A stretch of DNA of 64,000 bases from the NCBI GenBank assembly GCA_018713055.1, contig DVFW01000021.1, positions 1 through 64,000 of the forward strand, written 5' to 3'. The notes under the pieces are model-generated. The model ran no database searches and had not been told where the DNA came from. It saw nothing but the letters and a program-made list of their open reading frames with translations. Shown here piece by piece: positions 17,783-24,634 of this stretch. The translations under genes and the position numbers were made by a program. This DNA comes from Scatavimonas merdigallinarum (GTDB lineage Bacteria > Bacillota > Clostridia > Oscillospirales > Acutalibacteraceae). Every line of letters starts with the position of its first letter. The first letter of the stretch is position 1.

Positions 17783-17800
17783 CGCAAACGGGCAAAAGGC

Positions 17801-17836
17801 AGACGCACCCGGAGAAGATGTTCCCCGGGTGCGTCT
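17801..17836 (+). terminator. Hairpin after spoVAE
   Basis: AGACGCACCCGG (17801-17812) pairs with CCGGGTGCGTCT (17825-17836) around a 12-nt loop. No T-run follows, so termination is likely but not typical. Confidence 0.5.
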
Positions 17837-17958
17837 ACAGATACAAAACGCGGCGTTTCAAAAATTTAACCGGCTTTAAGAATGTTACAATTTGTTTTCA
17901 AATTTTTGGAAAACAGCTGCTATAATAATAAGCAAATACAGCTTAAAGGAAGGTTAAC

Positions 17959-18396
17959 ATGAATATTGTTATGCTTTTAAAGCCTAAATGCGACGTAGCT
18001 TTTTTATATGAAGACAATACGTTGCGGCAGGGCCTTGAAAAAATGCGTTACCATGGGTATACGGCGATTCCGGTTATCGCAAGGGACGGTACATATGTAG
18101 GAACGGTCAGCGAAGGGGATTTTTTATGGAGCGTGCTGGACAACGGCGGCCAAAGCCTGAAGGACGAGGAAAAGTTTACAGTGCACAATATTTTAAAAGC
18201 TGGGTGGAATCCCGCCGTGCGGGTAAATATCACGATGGACGCGCTTTTGCTTAAGGTAATGGATCAAAACTTTGTGCCTGTAACCGATGACAGGGGCTCC
18301 TTTATGGGGATCGTCACAAGGCGTGACGTCCTGAAATATTTTTACCAAAACCAGTGGAAGGAAGAAAAAAGACCTCTGCAGGCGGTTGCACAGTAA
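17959..18396 (+). CDS. CBS-domain protein
   Basis: 145 residues made almost entirely of a CBS pair: MLLKPKCDVAFLYEDNTLRQGLEKMRYHGYTAIPVIARDGTYVGTVSEGDFL (first half) and MDALLLKVMDQNFVPVTDDRGSFMGIVTRRDVLKYF (second). CBS pairs bind adenine nucleotides or c-di-AMP and act as sensors; no catalytic domain is attached, so partner and ligand are unknown. The arrangement resembles CbpB-type c-di-AMP-binding proteins, but that is only similarity of layout. TATAAT at 17921-17926 gives a probable -10, and AAGGAAGG precedes the ATG. Confidence 0.85.
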   Translation: MNIVMLLKPKCDVAFLYEDNTLRQGLEKMRYHGYTAIPVIARDGTYVGTVSEGDFLWSVLDNGGQSLKDEEKFTVHNILKAGWNPAVRVNITMDALLLKVMDQNFVPVTDDRGSFMGIVTRRDVLKYFYQNQWKEEKRPLQAVAQ

Positions 18397-18412
18397 CAAA
18401 AACGAAGAAAAC

Positions 18413-18454
18413 CAAAAAACAGGACAGCATGTATGCTGTCCTGTCTGTTTTTTT
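18413..18454. terminator. Bidirectional terminator
   Basis: ACAGGACAGCAT (18419-18430) pairs with ATGCTGTCCTGT (18433-18444). A T-run follows on the plus strand (18447-18454) and A's precede the stem (18413-18418), so it can serve the CBS gene and the small convergent gene. Confidence 0.85.
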
Positions 18455-18455
18455 G

Positions 18456-18605
18456 TTACTGAATCGAGCAGTCCAAATACCGCTCTAACTCTTCGTCGTC
18501 TTTCCGTTTCTTTTCCTTAATAATTAAAAAAGCGGTAACCGCGGCGGTAACCGCAGCTACGGAGGCAATAATTGCAAGGAAAACGCCGAGCTTACTTTTT
18601 TTCAT
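18456..18605 (-). CDS. 49-residue single-helix membrane peptide
   Basis: A short gene: KKSKLGVFLAIIASVAAV begins the helix (about 6-29), followed by a highly charged tail (KEKKRKDDEELE) and ending YLDCSIQ. ATG 18605 is preceded by GGGGGTATTTGTT. A good promoter and the terminator above frame it, which supports a real gene despite the length. The N-in, charged C-terminal layout suggests a small membrane protein facing the cytoplasm with a single Cys. Function unknown; no toxin-like features are evident. Confidence 0.75.
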   Translation of the reverse strand: MKKSKLGVFLAIIASVAAVTAAVTAFLIIKEKKRKDDEELERYLDCSIQ

Positions 18606-18647
18606 AACAAATACCCCCAAATAAATTTATACGGTAATTATAGTACT

Positions 18648-18676
18648 ATCATACCCAGTTTTTAAAAAAAAGTCAA
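18648..18676 (-). promoter_or_regulatory. Sigma-A promoter of the 49-residue peptide gene
   Basis: Minus strand TTGACT (18671-18676), 17-bp spacer, TATGAT (18648-18653), about 40 nt before the ATG. Confidence 0.75.
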
Positions 18677-18781
18677 CCGTCTTATAAAAGCGAAAAATAA
18701 AATTCAGGGAATGTTCAAACCGTGTTAAAAAATTGTCGGAAAACACAGAGAAACACAAAATAAAAAGACTGGGATAAAAAC

Positions 18782-18809
18782 AAAAAAAGCAGGGCAAATT
18801 GCTCTGCTT
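18782..18809 (-). terminator. Terminator of rpsT
   Basis: Minus strand AGCAGAGC, a 5-nt loop and GCCCTGCT (18788-18808), followed by a T-run (18782-18788). It starts 22 nt after the rpsT stop. Confidence 0.8.
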
Positions 18810-18831
18810 TTACGTTCTACGCGCAAAAATC

Positions 18832-19092
18832 TTATGCGGAAGCGTTGAGCTTGCGGGCAAGTGCGGACTTGCTTCTTGCGGCAGTGTTCTTGTGCAGGAT
18901 CCCTTTTGCAGCCGCCTGATCAATTTTCTTCATTGCAAGACGTACCGCTTCCGTCTTGTCGGCCGAGTTGTTCTCGACAGCCATATAAGCTTTCTTAAGC
19001 GTTGTTTTTAAAGCAGATTTGCAGGCCTTGTTTCTGGCTGTTTTTACAGCAATTACCTTAACGCGCTTTTTTGCTGATTTGATATTTGGCAC
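18832..19092 (-). CDS. rpsT: 30S ribosomal protein S20
   Basis: 86 residues, the normal size for S20, which binds 16S rRNA early in small-subunit assembly. Visible are PNIKSAKKRVK at the start, a Lys/Arg/Ala-rich helical body and the conserved AAAKGILHKNTAARSKSALARKLN. The start is GTG 19092 with a perfect AGGAGGTG. It is transcribed alone from its own promoter. Confidence 0.97.
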   Translation of the reverse strand: MPNIKSAKKRVKVIAVKTARNKACKSALKTTLKKAYMAVENNSADKTEAVRLAMKKIDQAAAKGILHKNTAARSKSALARKLNASA

Positions 19093-19129
19093 GGTCCCAC
19101 CTCCTTTTGCTCAGATTCGTGTACAAACC

Positions 19130-19158
19130 ATACTAGCATTATTTTAAAGAAAATGCAA
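19130..19158 (-). promoter_or_regulatory. Sigma-A promoter of rpsT
   Basis: Minus strand TTGCAT (19153-19158), 17-bp spacer, TAGTAT (19130-19135). Confidence 0.65.
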
Positions 19159-19227
19159 GCATTTTTCACAGTTTTTTGCAAAAAAAATGTAGGACACAAA
19201 ATATAGTATGGATCGGGCTTCCGGTAT

Positions 19228-19776
19228 CTATAGAACCAGGCGCAGCAGGGCGATGATAATAAGCAGAATACCGGAAAATACAGCGAACAGATTCTGTGGG
19301 ATTCGTTTAAACGACGTAATTTTTTTACCAAGCCCCATTCCGCTGCACAAAAATAAAAGCTGGCATATACCTACCAGAAAAGGGACAAAGTAAGACGTTA
19401 TTCCTGTAACAGCAAAGAGAATTCCGGCGCCAAAGGAATCTATAGAAAGCGCAACCCCAAGATACAGCGCTTCGGCGCGGTCTATATGTTTGGAACAGTC
19501 GCTGTCAAACTGTTCCGGTTTTTTGAGCAGCCCGGAACAGACGATATATGCGCCAAAGGCAAACAGCATCAGCGCGCCAATAAGCTTTGCTGCGCCTGCG
19601 GGAATTACAAACAGCAAAAGATTTCCAAAAAAGACAGCGGCGGCTGTAAAAATAACGGAAATCAGCGCGATTACAAGCTTTGCTGCAGCGGAAGTTTTAA
19701 TCCCGCGCAGCCCATACGATATGCCGATTCCCAATGCATCCATGCTTAAAGAAACGGCAAGCAGCAGCGCACTCAA
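19228..19776 (-). CDS. YtaF/MntP-like sporulation membrane protein
   Basis: 182 residues with six helices in two repeats, each with the acidic membrane signature of the MntP/DUF204 superfamily: LLLAVSLSMDALGIGISYGLRG in the first half and LYLGVALSIDSFGAGILFAVTG in the second. The overall size and the Y-G-L-R-G-I-K-T element fit YtaF, a sporulation-associated relative of the manganese exporter MntP, better than MntP itself. The start is TTG 19776. Its Shine-Dalgarno (AGGGGGG) can pair with an upstream CACCCCC, which would hide it. Upstream lies a structured non-coding element. Confidence 0.8.
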   Translation of the reverse strand: MSALLLAVSLSMDALGIGISYGLRGIKTSAAAKLVIALISVIFTAAAVFFGNLLLFVIPAGAAKLIGALMLFAFGAYIVCSGLLKKPEQFDSDCSKHIDRAEALYLGVALSIDSFGAGILFAVTGITSYFVPFLVGICQLLFLCSGMGLGKKITSFKRIPQNLFAVFSGILLIIIALLRLVL

Positions 19777-19781
19777 TTAAG

Positions 19782-19930
19782 CACCCCCCTTTTAACAAAA
19801 TATGGGGGTGGTTTAATTTTGTGACAACAGGTGCTCCCACACCGTGGGCGTATAGCACAGGCCGGAGGGCCATGGCCCTCCGGCCTGTGCCGGGAAGGGC
19901 TTTTTCCGCCCTTTTTATATAAAGCGGAAA
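19782..19930. other. Structured non-coding element with 36-bp perfect palindrome
   Basis: Four hairpins in 150 nt. CACCCCC (19782-19788) pairs with GGGGGTG (19804-19810). GTGC/GCAC (19831-19834 with 19855-19858) encloses CCAC/GTGG (19837-19840 with 19844-19847). A perfect 36-bp palindrome spans 19855-19890, centred on GGGCCATGGCCC. AAGGGC/GCCCTT (19895-19900 with 19908-19913) is followed by TTTTATA on the plus strand. The second hairpin and the palindrome share 19855-19858, so they exclude each other. No reading frame is supported here. It could be a small RNA, an ytaF leader or a dispersed repeat unit. Confidence 0.6.
19855..19890. repeat. 36-bp perfect palindrome
   Basis: Each base from 19855 to 19872 is complementary to its mirror partner from 19890 to 19873, with no central spacer. 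The sequence runs from GCACAGGCCGGAGG to CCTCCGGCCTGTGC. Confidence 0.9.
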
Positions 19931-20018
19931 AGGAAGCTTCGTTTCCGCACAGTATTATAGTATGCAGGCGGGGCAATCGTGTGCTAGGCGGAAACGGAGG
20001 GGAAAACCAGGCATAAAC

Positions 20019-20058
20019 AAAGGCGGCTGACCGTTCCCGCGCACGGTCAGCCGCCTTT
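20019..20058 (-). terminator. Terminator overlapping the end of a membrane protein gene
   Basis: AAAGGCGGCTGACCG (20019-20033) pairs with CGGTCAGCCGCCTTT (20044-20058). The stop codon of the gene ending at 20047 lies inside the stem. Confidence 0.75.
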
Positions 20059-20328
20059 GTTGCCGCTGTGATTGTTCTGCTTTTTTGCCTTTTTCTGTAT
20101 AATATATATGATTAACGCTATCAGCAACACCGCGCCGGATATACAGCGCAACACCACGGCATAGTTACCATCAAGCATATTTATCGGCAGCAGCTCGTCG
20201 ATCAGCCACCAAATGCAAAGAAATACAAAATAAGCGCCTAAAAAACAGAAAAGCCTGTTTTCTTTTGCGCCGGTATAAATCAGGTAGATCCCTACGATCA
20301 GCCACATAGCGGCGTATACATAACCCAT
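20047..20328 (-). CDS. Small membrane protein of unknown function
   Basis: 93 residues with three helices: YVYAAMWLIVGIYLIYTG, FCFLGAYFVFLCIWWLIDELL and VVLRCISGAVLLIALIIYII. A Lys/Asn-rich tail ends the protein. It starts 9 nt after the stop of the gene upstream, so the two are probably co-translated. No family recognised; the short three-helix form and WWLIDELLP motif resemble other small clostridial membrane proteins only in general style. Confidence 0.7.
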   Translation of the reverse strand: MGYVYAAMWLIVGIYLIYTGAKENRLFCFLGAYFVFLCIWWLIDELLPINMLDGNYAVVLRCISGAVLLIALIIYIIQKKAKKQNNHSGNKGG

Positions 20329-20336
20329 TTACAGCC

Positions 20337-20657
20337 TTACCTCTTTATTTCTCTGCGTGTTTTACGTTTTTTTACTTTTTCCTGCCGTTTTTCGTCCTTC
20401 CCCTTTCTGGGGCGGCTGTAAAACAAGCAGAGCAAAAGATAACCCCCAAACACGATAATCCCCGTATAGTGAATCCACTGCATTGCGTCTGTTCCCGGCC
20501 AAATTTGCGTAACCAGGAAATTTGCAAGCACCCATGCGCCTTCAAATATGAAAAAGAGCGCAACAGGGCGAAAAAGCGGTACACCGCGGAAAAGCGGCGT
20601 AAAAAGGATCACCGCAATCAGCAGGCATATAAAAGCGGAAAGTATCGCAATCCACAT
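20337..20657 (-). CDS. Small membrane protein of unknown function
   Basis: 106 residues with three helices (WIAILSAFICLLIAVILFTPLF, VALFFIFEGAWVLANFLV, YTGIIVFGGYLLLCLFY) and a very basic tail (KGKDEKRQEKVKKRKTRREIKR). I choose ATG 20657, with AAGGAG 9 nt upstream, over an in-frame TTG 16 codons earlier. Same three-helix size class as its downstream neighbour; both may belong to one complex, but there is no direct evidence. Confidence 0.7.
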   Translation of the reverse strand: MWIAILSAFICLLIAVILFTPLFRGVPLFRPVALFFIFEGAWVLANFLVTQIWPGTDAMQWIHYTGIIVFGGYLLLCLFYSRPRKGKDEKRQEKVKKRKTRREIKR

Positions 20658-20689
20658 AACGCCGTTCTCCTTTTCTTTATCTAAATCAA

Positions 20690-20718
20690 AGTATAGTAAA
20701 TTCACACAGTTAAGTCAA
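20690..20718 (-). promoter_or_regulatory. Sigma-A promoter of the two small membrane genes
   Basis: Minus strand TTGACT (20713-20718), 17-bp spacer, TATACT (20690-20695). Confidence 0.75.
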
Positions 20719-20807
20719 TAGAAAATAAAAAATCCACTTTTTTCCCCAGGGCAGGAAAAAAGCGTGGAAAACGGGCGATATTAATAATTAGTTTACAAAT
20801 ACCCCCC

Positions 20808-20836
20808 TTGACAAATACCTGCTCCAATGGTAAATT
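20808..20836 (+). promoter_or_regulatory. Sigma-A promoter of the hrcA operon
   Basis: TTGACA (20808-20813), 17-bp spacer, TAAATT (20831-20836), immediately upstream of the CIRCE operator. Confidence 0.8.
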
Positions 20837-20845
20837 ATAGTCAGA

Positions 20846-20872
20846 TTAGCACTCTTGGCTTTAGAGTGCTAA
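20846..20872 (+). promoter_or_regulatory. CIRCE operator, HrcA binding site
   Basis: Perfect TTAGCACTC-N9-GAGTGCTAA, the consensus operator bound by HrcA. It sits just after the -10 box and before hrcA, so HrcA represses its own operon until heat shock. Confidence 0.97.
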
Positions 20873-20915
20873 CAACTGACAGGCTGTTGGCATACCCTGA
20901 AAAGAGGTGGAAGAT

Positions 20916-21944
20916 ATGGAGCTTGCACCAAGAAAGAGCAAAATTCTTATGGCTATCGTAGAAAGCTATATTCAGACCGGCGAGCCTGTGGGGTCTAAAG
21001 CGCTGGTTGAACATCTGGATATATCGGTATCCTCGGCCACAGTCCGCAGCGAAATGGCCGCCCTGGCCGAAATGGGGTATTTGCTCCAGCCGCATACGTC
21101 GGCAGGCAGGGTGCCGTCGCATAAGGGCTACAGGCATTACCTGGACCATATTATGCAACCGCGCGACGTTGCAAGAAAGGACAGAGAAGCCATAGAAGCG
21201 GCCCTGTTTTCCGCCGCAGACGACCCTGAGCACATCTTAAGCGAAGGTTCCGCCGTGCTTGCCATGTTGTCAGGCTATGCGGCTGTTTCGACAACGCCGC
21301 CGGGAGACGACGCAAAAATCCGCAAAATACACCTGGTACAAACGGGCAGGCAAACGGCAATGGCTGTACTGATTACTTCAACCGGCATGGTGAAGAACCG
21401 GCTGTTTCGGTGCGATTATGTGCTTACGCCTGAAATTGTAAAGGTTTTTGGGCGGCTCTTAAACGAAGCACTCAGCGGCGTACCTGCCCAGGATATAACG
21501 CCTGCGTTTATACAGACTACGGCTGTAAGCTTTGGAGAGCTTGCCATGCTCATGCCCAATGTGCTGATGGCGGTTATGGAATCGGCCAAAGAAGTATCTG
21601 GCATGAACGTCAGCCTGCATGGACAGACGAATTTACTGTTTCAGGCGGATTATGATATGGCGGACGTACGGGGCGTTATGAAATTTCTAAACGCCTCTGA
21701 AGACGTGGCCGGCCTGCTGCTGCGTGCAAAGGAAGACCCAGACGTTTTTGTTGGGGAAGAAAGCGGCAGGCAAGAGCTTAAAAACTGCTCGGTTATAACG
21801 GGGCGTTACAAGATAGCGGGGCAGCCTGCGGGAGCCGTTGGGATTATAGGGCCGGTACGCATGGATTACAGCCGGAATATAGGCAGGCTGGAATTAATTT
21901 GCAGCACAGTGGGAACACTGATCAGTGAGCTGCTGGAGCTGTAA
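20916..21944 (+). CDS. hrcA: Heat-inducible transcription repressor HrcA
   Basis: 342 residues. N-terminal winged helix: LAPRKSKILMAIVESYIQTGEPVGSKAL and VSSATVRSEMAALAEMGYLLQPHTSAGRVPSHKGYRHY, nearly invariant in the family. The rest is the GAF-like dimerisation domain ending GPVRMDYSRNIGRLE. GroE-assisted folding of HrcA sets repression. I choose ATG 20916, with AGAGGTGG upstream, over a GTG three codons earlier. First gene of hrcA-grpE-dnaK-dnaJ. Confidence 0.97.
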   Translation: MELAPRKSKILMAIVESYIQTGEPVGSKALVEHLDISVSSATVRSEMAALAEMGYLLQPHTSAGRVPSHKGYRHYLDHIMQPRDVARKDREAIEAALFSAADDPEHILSEGSAVLAMLSGYAAVSTTPPGDDAKIRKIHLVQTGRQTAMAVLITSTGMVKNRLFRCDYVLTPEIVKVFGRLLNEALSGVPAQDITPAFIQTTAVSFGELAMLMPNVLMAVMESAKEVSGMNVSLHGQTNLLFQADYDMADVRGVMKFLNASEDVAGLLLRAKEDPDVFVGEESGRQELKNCSVITGRYKIAGQPAGAVGIIGPVRMDYSRNIGRLELICSTVGTLISELLEL

Positions 21945-21998
21945 AAAAGATTTTGGCTTTCATAATATAAGGATTGAAAACGAAAGGAAGGGATAAAA

Positions 21999-22592
21999 AT
22001 GGGTAAGCCAAAAGAGGAAGAAAAAGAGGTTGTGACAAAAGACGCGGCTGAACAGCAATGCAAAGAGGAGCAGCCAAAGGATAAAAGCCCCAAAAAGAAA
22101 GAAAGCAAAAAGGAAAAAGACGCGCAGGAACTTTTAAAAACACAGGAGGAACTTGCACAACGGCAGAAAGAACTTGCCGCGCAAAAAGAAAGCTTTATGC
22201 GTTTGGCTGCGGAATATGATAATTATCGCAAACGGACCACCGTTGAAAAGCAAAACATATATGCAGACGCAACGGCTGATGCAATTGCGGAAATTCTGCC
22301 AGTGGCGGACAGCATAGACGCTGCGTTGCAGTCTGCAAAAGATGCGTCTGAAGAATTTAAAAAGGGGCTGGAGCTGGTAAGCAGCCAGCTGTTATCTGCA
22401 CTTGCAAAGCTCAGAGTAGAACCCTTTGGAGAACAGGGCGAACCGTTTGACCCAACCCTGCATAACGCTGTTTCCCGCATAGAGGATCAAACGCTTGCGG
22501 AAAACACAATTGCACAGGTTTTTCAAAAGGGATATAAGACGGGTGAAAAAATTATCCGCCACGCTATGGTACAGGTCGCAAACTGCGACTGA
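21999..22592 (+). CDS. grpE: Nucleotide exchange factor GrpE
   Basis: 197 residues; releases ADP from DnaK. A long charged N-terminus rich in Lys and Glu (about 1-45) leads into a coiled coil (QEELAQRQKELAAQKESFMR) and the signature LAAEYDNYRKRT. The C-terminal beta domain contains EPFGEQGEPFDPTLHNAV and VFQKGYKTGEKIIRHAMVQV. Strong AAGGAAGGG before ATG 21999. Lies 54 nt after hrcA. Confidence 0.97.
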   Translation: MGKPKEEEKEVVTKDAAEQQCKEEQPKDKSPKKKESKKEKDAQELLKTQEELAQRQKELAAQKESFMRLAAEYDNYRKRTTVEKQNIYADATADAIAEILPVADSIDAALQSAKDASEEFKKGLELVSSQLLSALAKLRVEPFGEQGEPFDPTLHNAVSRIEDQTLAENTIAQVFQKGYKTGEKIIRHAMVQVANCD

Positions 22593-22654
22593 TTTATATA
22601 GATTAACAGGTAAACGGGAATCGTTACAATTCAACAATTTTGGAGGAATGCAGT

Positions 22655-24490
22655 ATGGCAAAGACAATCGGTATAGACTTGGGTACGACAAATTCATGTG
22701 TCGCTGTTATAGAAGGCGGCGAACCTGTCGTTATTGCAAACGCGGAAGGGGCAAGGACAACGCCCTCCGTCGTTGCGTTTTCAAAGACAGGTGAAAGAAT
22801 GGTTGGCCAGGTGGCAAAACGCCAGGCGATCACAAACCCGGACAGGACAGTTTCTTCTATTAAAAGAGAAATGGGTTCGTCCTACAAGGTAACAATAGAC
22901 AGTAAAAGCTACACACCGCAGGAAATTTCCGCGATGATTCTGCAAAAGCTTAAAGCAGATGCGGAAGCCTACCTGGGGGAGACGGTCACGCAGGCTGTTA
23001 TTACGGTGCCCGCATATTTTACAGACGCGCAGCGCCAGGCAACAAAAGACGCAGGAAAAATTGCCGGTCTGGATGTAAAACGTATTATCAACGAGCCGAC
23101 GGCGGCGGCGCTTTCTTATGGGATCGATAAGGAAACGGACCAGAAGGTCATGGTATATGACCTGGGCGGCGGTACGTTTGACGTTTCTATTATAGAAATG
23201 GGCGACGGCGTACAGGAGGTTTTGGCTACAGCCGGTAACAACCGCCTGGGCGGCGACGACTTTGACAAGCGCGTAATGGACTGGATGGTACAAAGCTTCA
23301 AGGCCGAAACAGGGATCGACCTTTCCAACGATAAGATGGCGATGCAGCGCCTGAAGGAATCTGCGGAAAAAGCGAAGATTGAACTTTCCGGCGTTACACA
23401 GGCCGCGATTAACCTGCCGTTTATCACGGCGGACGCGTCGGGCCCCAAGCATTTGGACCTGACGTTGACAAGAGCAAAATTTAACGAGCTTACGGCAGAC
23501 CTGGTAGAGAATACCATGGGGCCCGTCAGAAGAGCGCTGCAGGATAGTGGGCTTTCTATTGATAAAATTGATAAGGTGCTTATGGTCGGTGGTTCCTCCA
23601 GAATTCCGGCCGTGCAGGAAGCAGTTAAGAGCCTGATCGGAAAAGAACCGTTTAAAGGCATTAATCCCGACGAATGCGTTGCAATTGGTGCTGCAATCCA
23701 GGCGGGCGTATTGGGCGGCGAAGTAGACGGCCTTCTGCTGCTTGATGTTACGCCGCTTTCTCTGGGGGTAGAAACCATGGGCGGCGTTATGACAAAGATT
23801 ATTGAGCGCAACACGACGATCCCTACGAAAAAGAGCCAGATCTTTTCTACCGCGGCAGACAACCAGACACAGGTAGAGATCAATGTGCTGCAAGGTGAAA
23901 GGGAATTCGCGCGTGATAACAAGCAGCTGGGGCTGTTTGCGCTGACCGGTATTGCACCTGCAATGCGCGGTGTACCGCAGATTGAGGTCACATTTGATAT
24001 TGACGCAAACGGTATTGTAAACGTATCTGCAAAAGATCTGGGCACCGGCAAGGAACAAAAGATTACGATTTCCTCCAGCACAAACATGTCTAAGGAAGAT
24101 ATTGACAAGGCCGTTAAAGAAGCCGAACAGTTTGCCGCGGAGGACAAAAAGCGCCGCGAAGAGGTCGATGTAAAAAACGAGGCCGAAAATATGTGCTATC
24201 AGGTAGAAAAGCTTTTGAACGAAAACGGTGATAAAATAGACGAAACGGACAAAACCGCGCTGAATACAAAAATGGCGGCGGTAAAAGAGGCCATTTCCAA
24301 AAATGATATAGCGCTTATTAAGACAGCCAGAGAGGATATGGAAAAATCTCTGCATGAGATTACCACAAAGCTTTACCAGCAGGCCGCACCGCAGGGAGCG
24401 CCCACACCGGAAGCAAACGGCGGCGCGCAGCCCCAGCAGGGTGCGGACAACGGTAATGTATACGACGCAGATTTTAAAGACGTCGAATAA
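22655..24490 (+). CDS. dnaK: Chaperone protein DnaK (Hsp70)
   Basis: 611 residues, a Firmicutes-length DnaK. The nucleotide-binding domain has GIDLGTTNSCVAVIEGGEPV, the phosphate loop VYDLGGGTFDVSI and VGGSSRIPAVQE. The linker VLLLD-like sequence appears as GLLLLDVTPLSLGVET, and the substrate-binding domain contains TTIPTKKSQIFSTAADNQ. The tail is Ala/Gln/Gly-rich. ATG 22655 with GGAGG upstream is preferred over an in-frame TTG five codons earlier. A long open frame on the opposite strand is a codon-bias shadow. Confidence 0.98.
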   Translation: MAKTIGIDLGTTNSCVAVIEGGEPVVIANAEGARTTPSVVAFSKTGERMVGQVAKRQAITNPDRTVSSIKREMGSSYKVTIDSKSYTPQEISAMILQKLKADAEAYLGETVTQAVITVPAYFTDAQRQATKDAGKIAGLDVKRIINEPTAAALSYGIDKETDQKVMVYDLGGGTFDVSIIEMGDGVQEVLATAGNNRLGGDDFDKRVMDWMVQSFKAETGIDLSNDKMAMQRLKESAEKAKIELSGVTQAAINLPFITADASGPKHLDLTLTRAKFNELTADLVENTMGPVRRALQDSGLSIDKIDKVLMVGGSSRIPAVQEAVKSLIGKEPFKGINPDECVAIGAAIQAGVLGGEVDGLLLLDVTPLSLGVETMGGVMTKIIERNTTIPTKKSQIFSTAADNQTQVEINVLQGEREFARDNKQLGLFALTGIAPAMRGVPQIEVTFDIDANGIVNVSAKDLGTGKEQKITISSSTNMSKEDIDKAVKEAEQFAAEDKKRREEVDVKNEAENMCYQVEKLLNENGDKIDETDKTALNTKMAAVKEAISKNDIALIKTAREDMEKSLHEITTKLYQQAAPQGAPTPEANGGAQPQQGADNGNVYDADFKDVE

Positions 24491-24514
24491 CGGCAAACAG
24501 AAAAGAAAAAAGAT

Positions 24515-24537
24515 TGGGGCAGGGATTACCTGCCCCA
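24515..24537 (+). terminator. Hairpin between dnaK and dnaJ
   Basis: TGGGGCAGG (24515-24523) pairs with CCTGCCCCA (24529-24537). It is not followed by a T-run, so it may be a processing site or partial attenuator that lowers dnaJ expression relative to dnaK. Confidence 0.5.
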
Positions 24538-24634
24538 CCCTGCATTTATAAATATGCAAACAGATGTAGACGAAAATGCCATTTTGGAGTATGATAATAA
24601 AGCATAACTTTTATAGTACATAGGGGGCGTAGCT

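Noticed and set aside
19777..20018. Mn2+ (yybP-ykoY) riboswitch in the ytaF leader
   Set aside because: The expected conserved GGGGAGUA and paired loop sequences are absent, although the downstream gene belongs to the MntP superfamily.
22781..24559. 592-codon open frame antisense to dnaK, and another of 343 codons within it
   Set aside because: The product is Cys/Arg/Tyr-rich with no domain or ribosome binding site, and lies exactly opposite the highly conserved dnaK; it is a shadow of dnaK codon use.
24566..24596. Separate promoter for dnaJ
   Set aside because: TATGATAAT gives a possible -10 but no -35 at a suitable distance was found.
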